Shown here in pieces: positions 21,214-31,218 of a stretch of DNA of 64,000 nucleotides (positions within the stretch are counted from its first letter, which is position 1; each line of letters begins with the position of its first letter). Position numbers and translations under genes: made by a program. The stretch is taken from positions 2,914,001 through 2,978,000 of the forward strand of contig NZ_CP023689.1 in NCBI RefSeq assembly GCF_008704715.1. Reading direction: 5' to 3'. The notes below the pieces were generated by a model that had not been told where the DNA came from, did not search any database, and was given only the letters and a program-made list of their open reading frames with translations. The DNA is from Streptomyces chartreusis (GTDB lineage Bacteria > Actinomycetota > Actinomycetes > Streptomycetales > Streptomycetaceae).

Positions 21214-21640
21214 CGGCGGAGCCGGTATGGCGACCGGGGTCGCGGGGCCTGGCCTTCTCCGGCCGGTCACCGGTCGAGCCGGTACGGCGATCGGAGTCGC
21301 GGGGCTAGGCCTTCTCCCGCCGGTCACGGGTCGACCCGGTTCGCCGATCGAGGTCGCGGGGCCTCGCCTTCTCCCGCCGGTCACGGACAGGAGCCCGTAC
21401 GGCGATCGGGGTCGAGGGGCCCGGCCTTCTCCAACTGGCCACGGGTCGAGCCGGAACGGCGATCCAGGTCGCGGGGCCTCGCCTTCGCCAATTGGTCACC
21501 GGCCGACCCGGTTCGGCGATCGAGGTCGCGGGGGCTCGCCTTCGCCAGCTGGTCACCGGCCGACCCGGCTCGGCGGTCGAGGTCGCGGGGCCCGGCCTTC
21601 TCCCGCCGGTCGCGGGTCGAGCCGGTTCGGCGGTAGCGGC
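21214..21640 (-). repeat. 57-bp tandem repeat array (minisatellite)
   Basis: Seven near-identical units begin at 21214, 21271, 21328, 21385, 21443, 21500 and 21557, followed by a partial unit. All are 57 bp except the one at 21385, which is 58 bp. Units share a core reading GATCGAGGTCGCGGGGCC. On the minus strand they encode 19-residue repeats (PRDLDRRTGSAGDQLAKAR) that form the C-terminus of the WhiB protein and continue past its stop towards the next gene. Confidence 0.95.
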
Positions 21641-22118
21641 CGGCCTCCCTGGCGTTGGCGGCGCGGCATGCTTCGTCGACGGGTTCGCCCCGGCGCAGGT
21701 GCCGTTGGTAGGCGGCGCGGGTGCCGCAAGGGGCGGGCAAGGGGCGCGGGGACACGGCCGGGGCGCGGGGTACGGCGCGATCGGCGGGCTCACCGGGCCG
21801 GGGTGCCGGTCGGCGCTGCTGTGCCCGTGACAGGTTCGCGGCGCGCTCCAGGTCATGCCGCTGAGGCCCCGTCAGTCCGGCCACGACGCCCTGGCGACGG
21901 CACCGGGGCAGGCCCTTCTCCCGTTGCAGCACGGCGGCCAGGCACGGTTCGAGCACCGGACAGGCCGCGCAGATGGCGACGGCCGTCGACCAGGAACTGC
22001 GCGAGAACCAGAGGTCCGCATCCCGCTCCCCGCAGGCGGCGTTCGCCTCCCAGACCCGCGAACCCCCGTCCGCTCCCGCCTCGCCCGGGAACCGCGCACC
22101 ACCCCCACCGGCTGTCAT
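21381..22118 (-). CDS. WhiB-family Fe-S regulator with a repeat tail
   Basis: A 245-residue protein. Residues ~25–90 are a WhiB domain: one Cys in NAACGERDADLWF and three in ICAACPVLEPC give the four ligands of the [4Fe-4S] cluster, followed by GVVAGLTGPQR in place of the usual G-[VI]-W-G-G turn. WhiB proteins act with RNA polymerase sigma factors. Beyond it come a basic Arg/Pro-rich stretch and four copies of a 19-residue charged repeat. ATG 22118 overlaps the preceding gene's stop (ATGA), which fixes the start. The stop arises where a 58-bp repeat unit shifts the frame. At more than twice the usual WhiB length it is unusual, and the tail may be functional or a tolerated expansion. Confidence 0.8.
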   Translation of the reverse strand: MTAGGGGARFPGEAGADGGSRVWEANAACGERDADLWFSRSSWSTAVAICAACPVLEPCLAAVLQREKGLPRCRRQGVVAGLTGPQRHDLERAANLSRAQQRRPAPRPGEPADRAVPRAPAVSPRPLPAPCGTRAAYQRHLRRGEPVDEACRAANAREAGRYRRTGSTRDRREKAGPRDLDRRAGSAGDQLAKASPRDLDRRTGSAGDQLAKARPRDLDRRSGSTRGQLEKAGPLDPDRRTGSCP

Positions 22119-23227
22119 ACGACCGGCCCGATCGGGCCGCACATCGGTCCGGAGGGCACTGTCGGCACGGGTAACGCCCGGTCGCCGGGCACGACGTCCG
22201 GCACGACGGCACGCACCGGCGCCAACGGCCCCAGATGCACCGCCAGATTGACCAGGGAGCACCGCTCGGGCCGGCCGTCCAGGGACATCAGGGGCATGCC
22301 GTCATGACTCCGGCAGCCCTGGAAGTACCAGACGTCACCCTGCGCGTCGCGCTGCGGAAGCGCCAGGTCGTACGTGACGCCGCCGAGCCGGAAGAGATGC
22401 GTCTGCGGTCCGGGCGCGGAGGAGGCGGGGGCGGGTGCCGCCAACGGGATTGCGGTGGGCAGCGTCGTCACGGGTGAGGCTGCCGCGGGCAGAGCCACCA
22501 CGGGTGAAGTTGCCGCAAGCGGAGGCGCCACTGGCGAGGTTGTCGCAGGCGAAGACACCACGGGTGAAGGCGCCGTGGGCGAATGGGCCACGGCCGGAGT
22601 TGCCACGGGCGAGGGTGCTACCGGTAAGGGTGCCGGGGGCGAAAGGGCCACGGCCGGTGTCGCCGTGGGTGTGGCTGTCGGCGCCGGGGCTGCCGCAGGC
22701 GTAGGTGTCGTCGAAGTCGCGCCGTGGGCCACCACCGTCACCCGGACGCCGCCGCGCTCCCCCTCGCCGACCACCGTGTGGGGGCGGGTGCCCGCGCCGA
22801 CGGCCGTGATGCCGAGGTACGCCCGCCAGCGGGCCCATGGGAGGGGGCCGTCGACGCGGAGCACGACCCGCACCCGGTCGCCGTCCACGCGGACCCCGGA
22901 GGGACCGGTGTGCCCGGCCAGCCGGCGTTCGATGGCGTGCGCGAGGGAGCGGGCCCGTGCGCAGGAGGCGTCCCAGGCCAGGGCCTTGCGCTCCAGGTCG
23001 GTGAGCGGGCGCGGGGCCGGGGCCCAACCGCCGTCCGGAGTCCAACCGCCGTTCGGAGTCCAACGGCCGTCCGGGGTCCGGTGCAGTACGACGCCGAAGG
23101 AGCGCCCGGGATCGACGAGGAGGCGGGCCGTGTCGAGCGCGTGCGCGACCGCGGTCGCCCGGTCGGCCCCGGTGGACTCCAGTACCGCGCGGATCACGCC
23201 GACGGCGTGCGGGAAGTTGCTGTTCAC
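22115..23227 (-). CDS. phage-related (phiSA1p31-like) protein with a long disordered linker
   Basis: A 370-residue protein. The N-terminal ~150 residues (NFPHAVGVIRAVLESTGADRATAVAHALDTARLL and onward) form one domain, with an 18-bp repeated WTPDGGW motif. A linker of about 120 residues is made of Pro/Ala/Thr/Val decapeptide-like repeats. The C-terminal domain (GGVTYDLALPQRDAQGDVWYF, then RCSLVNLAVHLGPL) resembles small Streptomyces proteins named after phage phiSA1 p31; that link is from memory and tentative. It overlaps the sigma gene and the WhiB gene by four bases each. No enzymatic motif is seen. Confidence 0.6.
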   Translation of the reverse strand: MNSNFPHAVGVIRAVLESTGADRATAVAHALDTARLLVDPGRSFGVVLHRTPDGRWTPNGGWTPDGGWAPAPRPLTDLERKALAWDASCARARSLAHAIERRLAGHTGPSGVRVDGDRVRVVLRVDGPLPWARWRAYLGITAVGAGTRPHTVVGEGERGGVRVTVVAHGATSTTPTPAAAPAPTATPTATPAVALSPPAPLPVAPSPVATPAVAHSPTAPSPVVSSPATTSPVAPPLAATSPVVALPAAASPVTTLPTAIPLAAPAPASSAPGPQTHLFRLGGVTYDLALPQRDAQGDVWYFQGCRSHDGMPLMSLDGRPERCSLVNLAVHLGPLAPVRAVVPDVVPGDRALPVPTVPSGPMCGPIGPVV

Positions 23228-23814
23228 ACGGACACCGCCCCGGTCGGCCGGCGCAGCTTGCGCAGCGCGCGGTAGGTCAGCGTCTTGACCGCGCCGACGC
23301 TCCTGCCCATCGCCAACGCCGTCTCCTGCGGCGTCAGTTCGTCGAGGAAGCGCAGCTCAACGCAGTGCCGCTGCTGGGCGTTGAGGGTGTGCAGGGCGGT
23401 GCGGACCGTCTCATGGGCCTCGACGGCCTCCAGTGCGCGCAGGACGAGCGCCTCCGCGTCCCGGCCCGCCTCCCCCGGGTCGTCGAACTCGGCGACCGGC
23501 GTTTCCAGGCGGGTGCGGCCGCGGCCGAGTTCGTCGAGGTAGAGGTTCTTCGCGATGGTGGTCAGCCAGGCAGCGAAGGCCGTGCCCTGCCAGCTGAAGG
23601 CGTCGATGCGCCGCAGGGCGCGGGTGAACACCTCCTGGGTGAGGTCCTCCGCCAGGTGTCTGTTGCGCGTGCGCACCAGCAGGAAGCCGTACACGAGGCG
23701 GTAGTGCTGGTGGTACAGGGCCGCGAACGCCTCCCGGTCGCCGGTGCGGGCCCGGGCGACGAGCTCGGGTTCCGGGTCGCCCGCAGCGGTGATGGCGTTG
23801 TCCGGTAGGGACAC
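23224..23814 (-). CDS. ECF-like RNA polymerase sigma factor
   Basis: A 196-residue sigma-70 family protein without region 1. Region 2 runs from LVARARTGDREAFAALYHQHYRLVYGFLL to HLAEDLTQEVFTRALRRIDAF, and region 4 is ERR-type ECVELRF-like (HCVELRFLDELTPQETALAMGRSVGAVKTLTYRALRKLRR). GTG 23814 is preferred, with GGGAG eight bases upstream; an in-frame ATG at 23871 would add 19 residues but overlaps the operator array. It heads an operon with the phage-like, WhiB and coiled-coil genes. No anti-sigma gene is visible; the WhiB protein may take that partnering role. Confidence 0.85.
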   Translation of the reverse strand: MSLPDNAITAAGDPEPELVARARTGDREAFAALYHQHYRLVYGFLLVRTRNRHLAEDLTQEVFTRALRRIDAFSWQGTAFAAWLTTIAKNLYLDELGRGRTRLETPVAEFDDPGEAGRDAEALVLRALEAVEAHETVRTALHTLNAQQRHCVELRFLDELTPQETALAMGRSVGAVKTLTYRALRKLRRPTGAVSV

Positions 23815-23871
23815 GATCGGTTCTCCCGTCGATCTCGGTCCAACGAATCTCAACGAATCTTCAATATTCAT

Positions 23872-24105
23872 GTAGATGTAGATTTCCTGAACGTACGAAA
23901 GCGCACGCCAGGAGCCGCGATCCACATCCGGAGCCATCTACAGTCTTCATGTAGATGCAGATTGTGTCAAGATATCTACGGAGCGTGAGGAAGAGCGCGC
24001 TCCGGCGGCGGCCGGGGGCGCGCGGTTGCGCGGTCGCCTGCATGGTGCTTCCGCACGCTCCCGAAGCCCTCACGACCGATCTGCGATCTACTTGCGCTTG
24101 TAGAT
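23872..24105. promoter_or_regulatory. GTAGAT/ATCTAC operator array between the sigma and XRE genes
   Basis: Seven exact copies of GTAGAT or its complement lie here: 23872, 23878, 23936, 23951, 23974, 24086 and 24100. Two pairs form inverted repeats: CATCTACA/TGTAGATG at 23935–23957 and ATCTAC/GTAGAT at 24086–24105. A minus-strand TTGACA (23970–23965) sits among them, with a box in the following spacer. The pattern fits cooperative binding by a regulator, most simply the divergent XRE protein, controlling both transcripts. Confidence 0.7.
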
Positions 24106-24127
24106 ATTGATGCCGGATCCTCGATGC

Positions 24128-24550
24128 GTGACGATCCAGCAGAGCAGCCCAGGAGACCCGGACCCCGGCCAGGATCCGCCCCGCCGGGACGAGGACCTGG
24201 CGGCTCTGCTCGAACGTCTTCTGGCGCAGGTGCAGGACAGAACGCAGAAGGACCTGGCGGCCGAGGCCGGCATCTCCTATCCGACGCTGAATGCCTGGAT
24301 GAACCGCACTCGCGGCACCTCGCGCATCGATCCGGAGAAGCTGCGGGCCATGGTCGAGGTGTTCCGGCGCTGGGGCGTGCGGACCACGCCGAGGGAGTTC
24401 TTCGAGGCGGTCGGCCGCCCCGTTCCGGGACCCAGCGGGGACGAGCGCGAGGCCCGGCTGCTGAAGCTGTACCGGCAATTGCCGGAGGCACGTCAGCGGG
24501 CACTGCTGAAGGACGCCGAGGCGATGCTCCAGGTCAGCCGAATCGGCTGA
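24128..24550 (+). CDS. XRE-family transcriptional regulator
   Basis: A 140-residue protein with a helix-turn-helix of XRE/Cro type (QKDLAAEAGISYPTLNAWMN, about residues 40–60) and a C-terminal helical tail that may dimerise (LLKLYRQLPEARQRALLKDAEAML). The start is uncertain: GTG 24128, or ATG 24110 immediately after the last operator box. Neither has a good ribosome-binding site, so leaderless translation is possible. It is divergent from the sigma operon and is the natural candidate to bind the GTAGAT boxes. Confidence 0.75.
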   Translation: MTIQQSSPGDPDPGQDPPRRDEDLAALLERLLAQVQDRTQKDLAAEAGISYPTLNAWMNRTRGTSRIDPEKLRAMVEVFRRWGVRTTPREFFEAVGRPVPGPSGDEREARLLKLYRQLPEARQRALLKDAEAMLQVSRIG

Positions 24551-24738
24551 GGTCAGGGGCTCGTTTTCGGCCACCGGGCCGCACCGCGGGTGTGTGCCGG
24601 GTGTGACGGACGCTTCCGGTGCGACGGGAGAATATGACGAAACTCCTCACGCACCCGACCGCCGTCGGTACCATCAGTCAGCCGCTGACCTCCCGGAGCG
24701 GATCACTCATGCCGTAGTGCATCCCTGGGGAGACAGTT

Positions 24739-24984
24739 GTGTGCGTCCACATTGCCGTGACAGACGGTCTGGCGAGCATCGCGGTCTGGGACCCGGACGA
24801 GGTCAGCATCCGCGTCGCCAGAGGTGCCCCGACGCGTGACGTGCTCCGCGAAGTGGCGGACATCCTGCTCATCGATCTGGGCGCCCCCGGCTCACGGGGC
24901 GGGCCCCTGCGCTGCTTCTGCGGCATGCGCGTCGAGCTTCCGCACGAACTCCTCCCCCGCGTGCTCACGGCCGAGGCGGGCTGA
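24739..24984 (+). CDS. small conserved hypothetical protein
   Basis: An 81-residue acidic protein beginning at GTG (MCVHIAVTDGLASIAVWDPDEVSIRVARG), with GGGGAG six bases upstream. It contains four cysteines counting the second residue; the Cys pair in RCFCGMRVELP could bind metal. I do not recognise a function. It is a single-gene unit closed by a double hairpin shared with proS. Confidence 0.6.
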   Translation: MCVHIAVTDGLASIAVWDPDEVSIRVARGAPTRDVLREVADILLIDLGAPGSRGGPLRCFCGMRVELPHELLPRVLTAEAG

Positions 24985-25008
24985 ACCCGGCTCGCGGCCT
25001 GAAAAGCA

Positions 25009-25057
25009 GGACCGTCCCCCATCGTGTGACGCTGTGTCACACGGCGAAGGACGGTCC
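25009..25057. terminator. bidirectional double-stem terminator
   Basis: The outer stem GGACCGTCC/GGACGGTCC (25009–25017 with 25049–25057) encloses a perfect inner stem CGTGTGAC/GTCACACG. It lies between the convergent small gene and proS. Confidence 0.85.
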
Positions 25058-25074
25058 AGGGGGTTCGGGTCGCG

Positions 25075-26778
25075 TTACGCCGTCAGGCGGGCGATCGCCT
25101 CGTCCACCGTCAGTTCCTCGCGCTCACCGGTCCTGCGGTCCTTGAGCTCGACGACGCCCTCGGCCGCGCGCCGCCCGGCCACCAGGATCTGCGGTACGCC
25201 GATCAGCTCCGAGTCGGTGAACTTCACGCCCGGCGAGACACCGGCGCGGTCGTCGCACAGGACGCGCAGGCCGGCCGTGGCCAGCTTCTCGGAGACGTCG
25301 AGGGCGAGTTCGGTCTGGAGCGCCTTGCCCGCGGCGACCACGTGGACGTCGGCCGGGGCGACCTCGGCCGGCCAGCACAGGCCCTTGTCGTCGGCGGTCT
25401 GCTCGGCGAGGGCGGCGACGGCACGGGAGACGCCGATGCCGTAGGAGCCCATGGTGACGCGGACCGGCTTGCCGTTCTGGCCGAGGACGTCGAGCTTGAG
25501 GGCGTCGGCGTACTTGCGGCCCAGCTGGAAGATGTGGCCGATCTCGATCGCGCGGTCCAGGTTGAGGCCGGTGCCGCACTTCGGGCAGGGGTCGCCGTCC
25601 TGGACGACCACCACGTCGACGTACTCGTCCACCTCGAAGTCACGGCCCGCGACGACGTTCTTCGCGTGCATGCCCTCCTTGTTGGCGCCGGTGATCCAGG
25701 AGGTGCCGGGGGCCACGCGCGGGTCGGCGAGGTACTTCACCTTCTCGCCCAGGCCCTGCGGGCCGACGTAGCCGCGCACCAGGTCCCGGTTCTCGGCGAA
25801 GTCCGCCTCGGTGACCATCTCGACGACGGCCGGGGCGAAGTGGGCCTCGACCTTGCCCATGTCGACCTCGCGGTCGCCGGGGACACCGACGGCGACGATC
25901 TCGCCGTCGACCTTGACCAGCAGGTTCTTCAGGGTGGCGGAGGCCTCGACGCCGAGGTGGGCGGCGAGGGTCTCGATGGTGGGGGTGTCCGGGGTCGGGA
26001 TCTCCTCGAGCGCGGCCACGCCGGCGGCGTCGACCGGCTTCAGTTCGTAGGTGATCGCCTCGGTGTTGGCCGCGAAGTCGCAGTTCGGGCAGTCCGCGAA
26101 GGTGTCCTCGCCGGCCTCGGCCGGGGCGAGGAACTCCTCCGACTTCGAGCCGCCCATCGCGCCCGCGGTAGCGGCGCAGATGCGGTAGTCGAGGCCGAGA
26201 CGCTCGAAGACGCGCTGGTAGGCCTGGCGGTGCAGGGCGTAGGACTTGGCGAGGCCCTCGTCCTCGGTGTCGAAGGAGTAGGAGTCCTTCATCAGGAACT
26301 CGCGGCCGCGCAGGATGCCGGCCCGCGGACGGGCCTCGTCGCGGTACTTGTGCTGGATCTGGTAGAGGATGACCGGCAGGTCCTTGTAGGAGGACGCCTG
26401 GTCCTTCACCAGCAGGGTGAAGATCTCCTCGTGGGTCGGGCCGAGGAGGTAGTCGCCGCCCTTGCGGTCCTTGAGCCGGAACAGCTCCTGGCCGTACTCG
26501 TCCCAGCGGCCGGTCGCGTCGTACGGCTCACGCGGCAGCAGCGCGGGGAGCAGCACCTCCTGGGCGCCGATCGCGTCCATCTCCTCGCGGACGATGCGCT
26601 CCACGTTGGCGAGGACGCGCTTGCCGAGGGGCAGCCAGGACCAGATGCCGGCCGCCGTGCGGCGGACGTAGCCGGCGCGGACGAGCAGCTTGTGACTGAG
26701 GACCTCGGCGTCCGCCGGGTCGTCGCGCAGCGTCTTCGCCATCAACTGGGACATGCGCTGGACCGGTACGTTGGCCAT
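25075..26778 (-). CDS. proS: prolyl-tRNA synthetase
   Basis: Class II aminoacyl-tRNA synthetase charging tRNA-Pro. The 567-residue product is the bacterial (long) form. Motif 2 is in [25 protein letters not shown] and motif 3 near [15 protein letters not shown]. Between them lies the ~180-residue editing (INS) insertion, which deacylates Ala-tRNA-Pro, and the C-terminus is the anticodon-binding domain. A CPKCGTGL segment near residue 395 is present. Start is ATG 26778. It is monocistronic and convergent with the small gene to its left. Confidence 0.97.
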   Translation of the reverse strand: MANVPVQRMSQLMAKTLRDDPADAEVLSHKLLVRAGYVRRTAAGIWSWLPLGKRVLANVERIVREEMDAIGAQEVLLPALLPREPYDATGRWDEYGQELFRLKDRKGGDYLLGPTHEEIFTLLVKDQASSYKDLPVILYQIQHKYRDEARPRAGILRGREFLMKDSYSFDTEDEGLAKSYALHRQAYQRVFERLGLDYRICAATAGAMGGSKSEEFLAPAEAGEDTFADCPNCDFAANTEAITYELKPVDAAGVAALEEIPTPDTPTIETLAAHLGVEASATLKNLLVKVDGEIVAVGVPGDREVDMGKVEAHFAPAVVEMVTEADFAENRDLVRGYVGPQGLGEKVKYLADPRVAPGTSWITGANKEGMHAKNVVAGRDFEVDEYVDVVVVQDGDPCPKCGTGLNLDRAIEIGHIFQLGRKYADALKLDVLGQNGKPVRVTMGSYGIGVSRAVAALAEQTADDKGLCWPAEVAPADVHVVAAGKALQTELALDVSEKLATAGLRVLCDDRAGVSPGVKFTDSELIGVPQILVAGRRAAEGVVELKDRRTGEREELTVDEAIARLTA

Positions 26779-26850
26779 GGTTCTCGTACTCCTGCCGGAT
26801 GTGGGTTATGGCAGGAGGTTAGCCGGGCGGTACGGGACGGTGGAAATCGG

Positions 26851-27417
26851 TTAACGACGGCGCAGCGGGAGAGGGGCGCCCATCACGGCGTACGGCTTGG
26901 GCGCGCTGGGGAAGAGGACCTGCCGGGCGAGGTCCTCGTAGCCCAGGGAGTGGTAGAGGCCGCGGGCCGGGCTGTCCACGTCGATCGCCGAGAGGATCGA
27001 GCGGGGTTCGACGGCGCCGTCCGTGATCGTGGTGATCAGCGAGCGGCCCACGCCCCGGTTCTGGTAGCGGGGGTGGACGTGGAGCTCGGTGATGACGAAG
27101 GAGTCGTCGAGCCACCTGTCGTGGCCCTGGGCCCGGAGGTAGGGCTCCACGACCGTGGACCACCAGTGGGTACGGTCGTTGGGCATGCCGTAGACGAAGC
27201 CGACGAGGGTGCCCGCGGTGGTCGCGCCCAGGGCTCTCGCTCCCGGGTAGGTCATGTGGCGCAGAACGATCTGCCGGCGTACGGCGACCTCGTCGGGGCC
27301 CAGGCCGAACGCCACCGCCTGGACGGCCAGTGCCTCGTCCACGTGGGCCGAGAGGTCCAGGGGGCCGATCACGATGTCGTCTGCTTGGCGGCGGTGTGCG
27401 TGACCGGGAAGGCGCAT
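26851..27417 (-). CDS. GNAT-family N-acetyltransferase
   Basis: A 188-residue GNAT protein. The acetyl-CoA-binding signature HVHPRYQNRGVGRSLI (R/Q-x-x-G-x-G/A) is clear, followed by the conserved AIDVDSPARGLYHSLGYE segment typical of the last strands. The substrate is unknown. It lies 26 bases downstream of a second acetyltransferase gene on the same strand, with which it may be cotranscribed. Confidence 0.8.
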   Translation of the reverse strand: MRLPGHAHRRQADDIVIGPLDLSAHVDEALAVQAVAFGLGPDEVAVRRQIVLRHMTYPGARALGATTAGTLVGFVYGMPNDRTHWWSTVVEPYLRAQGHDRWLDDSFVITELHVHPRYQNRGVGRSLITTITDGAVEPRSILSAIDVDSPARGLYHSLGYEDLARQVLFPSAPKPYAVMGAPLPLRRR

Positions 27418-27443
27418 GGTGGGGAGCCTACCTGGACGGACCT

Positions 27444-28292
27444 TCAGAACAGGACGCTCATGAAGGCGCCGACCTCCTTGAAGCCGACCCTCTGGTACGT
27501 CCTTCGCGCCGCCGTGTTGAAGTCGTTGACGTAGAGGCTGACCACCGGGGCCACGTCCGCGAGGGCGTAGCGCAGGACGGCCGCCATGCCGGGGGCGGCG
27601 AGGCCCTGGCCGCGGTACTCGGGGGCCACCCAGACGCCCTGGATCTGGCAGGCGCGGTCGGTGGCGGCGCCGATCTCGGCCTTGAAGGCGACCTTGCCGT
27701 CCTGGTCGAGGCGGGCGAAGGAGCGGCCGGAGCCGACGAGTTCGGCGACCCGGGCCTGGTAGAGAAGTCCGCCGTCGCCGGCCATCGGGGAGACGCCGAC
27801 CTCCTCGGTGAACATCGCCACGCAGGCCGGCATGATCGTCTCCATCTCGTCCTTGCGGATGCGACGGACGTACGGGTCCGGGGCGATGTCGGCCGACATG
27901 CGGTCGGTGATCATCAGGGGCTGGTGGGAGCGGATCTCGCGGGCCGGGCCCCAGTTGGGCTCCAGCAGGCGCCACAGCTGGGCGGTGGACTCCGCGGGGC
28001 CGACGATGGAGGAGCAGCGGCGGCCCGCGCGGCGGGCGCGGTCGGCGAAAGCCCGTACGGCTCGGGGGGTGGCGCAGATCGGGACGAGGTTGGCGCCCGC
28101 GTAGCACAGGGACGTCAGCATGCCGTCCTCGTACCAGCCCCACATCTCGCCGCCGAGGCGCCACGGGTCGAGGCCGGCGATCTGGACGCGGGACGTCACG
28201 AAGGCGTTCGCGACGGGCTCGCGGTCGAGGACTGCGAGCGCCGCGTCCAGGTCACTCGGTTCGAGGACCCGTGAGGTGGTCTGGGTCAACAC
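27444..28292 (-). CDS. DUF4081/GNAT acetyltransferase
   Basis: A 282-residue two-domain protein. The first half has an actinobacterial DUF4081-like region (ALAVLDREPVANAFVTSRV). The second is a GNAT domain with the CoA-binding WVAPEYRGQGLAAPGMAAVL and SLYVNDFNTAARRTYQRVGF. Start is GTG 28292, read MLTQTTSRVLEP. The substrate is not known. It lies upstream of and probably cotranscribed with the smaller GNAT gene. Confidence 0.85.
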   Translation of the reverse strand: MLTQTTSRVLEPSDLDAALAVLDREPVANAFVTSRVQIAGLDPWRLGGEMWGWYEDGMLTSLCYAGANLVPICATPRAVRAFADRARRAGRRCSSIVGPAESTAQLWRLLEPNWGPAREIRSHQPLMITDRMSADIAPDPYVRRIRKDEMETIMPACVAMFTEEVGVSPMAGDGGLLYQARVAELVGSGRSFARLDQDGKVAFKAEIGAATDRACQIQGVWVAPEYRGQGLAAPGMAAVLRYALADVAPVVSLYVNDFNTAARRTYQRVGFKEVGAFMSVLF

Positions 28293-28434
28293 GGTGCGGG
28301 GGCCTCACGCTGGGGTTCTGCTGGTCCCCGCACTGTACCTGCGGAAGCTTTGCCGTGCCGCCCCTCGGCTGCGCCGCCGGGCCGGGCGCCCAGGAGCTCG
28401 GTCGCCAAGGAAGGCGGCGGCTGCGGGCCCGCGG

Positions 28435-28463
28435 GGGCTGGTCGCGCAGTTCCCCGCGCCCCT
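28435..28463 (-). repeat. dispersed GGGGCGCGGGGAACTGCGCG repeat
   Basis: On the minus strand this reads GGGGCGCGGGGAACTGCGCG then ACCAGCCCC. A near copy is at 63801–63829. Elements of this type are scattered through Streptomyces intergenic DNA. Confidence 0.75.
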
Positions 28464-28485
28464 GGGGGCCTGCGGCCGCCCCATC

Positions 28486-28580
28486 CAGCCCGTCCGGCGT
28501 TTGAGGACGAGGCCCGTTCAGGGCCGAAGCGGGGGTCCGGGGATGGCAGCCCCCCGGGGACGGGTAGGGGCGGCGGGGGC
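28486..28580 (+). repeat. dispersed CAGCCCGTCCGGCGTTTGAG repeat
   Basis: About 95 bases nearly identical to 55165–55262, running from CAGCCCGTCCGGCGTTTGAG through GGGCCGAAGCGGGGGTCCGG to GGGTAGGGGCGGCGGGGG. It occupies the end of the 294-base gap after ispG. A diverged copy is inside the gene at 7192–10836. Confidence 0.9.
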
Positions 28581-28586
28581 GGAAAC

Positions 28587-29744
<1,158 letters not shown>

Positions 29745-29868
29745 CTGCTGTGCAACCCCAAGTCGTGGATCAAGGTCCGGTCCCGTCAGCAGCGGGCTCC
29801 AGGCTTCGAGATTACGGCACCGGACCAGACCCCAGCACATCACGGCCCGTAAACCCACTCATTCGAAG

Positions 29869-29897
29869 GCGGCCCGGGACAAAGGATCCCGGGCCGC
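29869..29897 (-). terminator. terminator of the dxr–rip1 operon
   Basis: GCGGCCCGGGA (29869–29879) and TCCCGGGCCGC (29887–29897) form a perfect 11-bp stem with a seven-base loop, 16 bases after the protease stop on the minus strand. Confidence 0.85.
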
Positions 29898-29913
29898 TTC
29901 GAACGCTGTGTGA

Positions 29914-31218
29914 CTAGGAGATTCTGACCGGGTTAACGAGGTCCGCGACCAGCACCAGCAAGGTGAAGCAGACGAAGATTCCGGCGACGACGTAGGCGAC
30001 CGGCATCAGCTTGGCCACGTCGAACGGACCCGGGTCCGGCCGGCGCAGCACCCTGGCCAGGTTGCGGCGCAGCGACTCCCACAGGGCGCCCGCGATGTGG
30101 CCGCCGTCGAGCGGCAGCAGCGGGAGCATGTTGAACAGGAACAGCGAGAGGTTGAAGCCGGCCAGCAGGAAGACGAACGTCGCCAGCTGCTGCGAGGCCG
30201 GGATGTCGAGCGTCGCGATCTCGCCGCTGACCCTCGCCGCGCCGACGATGCCCATCGGGGAGTCGGGTTCGCGCGGGCCGTCGCCGAACGCGGCGTCCCA
30301 CAGGGCGGGGATCTTGGAGGGCAGGGCGACGAGGGAGTCGACGGCCTCGCCGACCCGGTCGGTCATCCAGGACACGGACTCGCCGAAGTCCTGTTTGACG
30401 ACGCCGGTGGCCGAGCTGAAGCCGAGGAAGCCCGCCTTGACGTACTCGCCCTCGACGTAAGCCCCGGCCGCGTCCTTCTTGACGACCCGGTTGGTGGCGA
30501 TCGTCGCCTGCAGGGTCACCTGCTCGCCGCCCCGGTCGACGACGATCGGCACCTGCTTGCCGGCGCTGTCGCGGATGAGGTCGGAGAGGGTGTTCCAGTC
30601 CTCGGTGCGCACCCCGCCGAAGGCGACGATCTTGTCGCCGGCCTTCATGCCCGCCGCCGCGGCCGGCGACTCGGGGTCGGACGCCTTGCACTCGTCACGC
30701 TTCTCGGTCTGGGCGATGACGCACGGGGAGACCGAGCTCACGGTGGTGGTCTGCTGCTGGATGCCGAAGCCCATCAGCACGGTGAGGAACAGTCCGAAGG
30801 CGAGGACCAGGTTCATGAACGGGCCCGCGAACATCACGATGACCCGCTTCCACGGCTTGCGCGTGTAGAAGAGGCGGGACTCGTCGCCGGGCTGGAGCTC
30901 CTCGAACGCGGCCGAGCGGGCGTCCTCGATCATGCCGCGCCAGGGCGAGGTGGAGCGGGCCTCCAGGCGGCCGTCGGGGCCGGGCGGGAACATGCCGATC
31001 ATGCGGATGTAGCCGCCGAAGGGGATCGCCTTGACGCCGTACTCGGTGTCGCCCTTCTTCCGCGACCAGAGGGTCGGGCCGAAGCCGACCATGTACTGCG
31101 GCACCCGGATGCCGAACATCTTGGCCGTGGACAGGTGGCCCAGCTCGTGCCACGCGATCGAGGCCAGCAGCCCGACGGCGAACAGCACTATGCCGAGGAT
31201 GAACATCAGGGTCGTCAT
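29914..31218 (-). CDS. RIP (site-2) metalloprotease
   Basis: A 434-residue intramembrane zinc metalloprotease of the RseP/Rip1 family, which cleaves anti-sigma factors and other membrane substrates. The active-site HELGH (His24, Glu25, His28) is in the first transmembrane helix. A PDZ domain follows ([20 protein letters not shown]), and the third ligand is in [12 protein letters not shown]. Several hydrophobic helices frame the protein. ATG 31218 overlaps the dxr stop by four bases, so it is translated with dxr, as in many actinobacteria. Confidence 0.93.
   Translation of the reverse strand: MTTLMFILGIVLFAVGLLASIAWHELGHLSTAKMFGIRVPQYMVGFGPTLWSRKKGDTEYGVKAIPFGGYIRMIGMFPPGPDGRLEARSTSPWRGMIEDARSAAFEELQPGDESRLFYTRKPWKRVIVMFAGPFMNLVLAFGLFLTVLMGFGIQQQTTTVSSVSPCVIAQTEKRDECKASDPESPAAAAGMKAGDKIVAFGGVRTEDWNTLSDLIRDSAGKQVPIVVDRGGEQVTLQATIATNRVVKKDAAGAYVEGEYVKAGFLGFSSATGVVKQDFGESVSWMTDRVGEAVDSLVALPSKIPALWDAAFGDGPREPDSPMGIVGAARVSGEIATLDIPASQQLATFVFLLAGFNLSLFLFNMLPLLPLDGGHIAGALWESLRRNLARVLRRPDPGPFDVAKLMPVAYVVAGIFVCFTLLVLVADLVNPVRIS

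Noticed and set aside
21305..21856. A 183-codon minus-strand frame covering most of the 57-bp repeats
   Set aside because: It lies in a different frame from the WhiB domain and has no start context. It exists only because the repeats are open in several frames.
22440..22700. Possible CRISPR-like regular repeats
   Set aside because: They are imperfect Pro/Ala/Thr/Val codon repeats inside a reading frame, with no constant repeat–spacer pattern and no cas genes.
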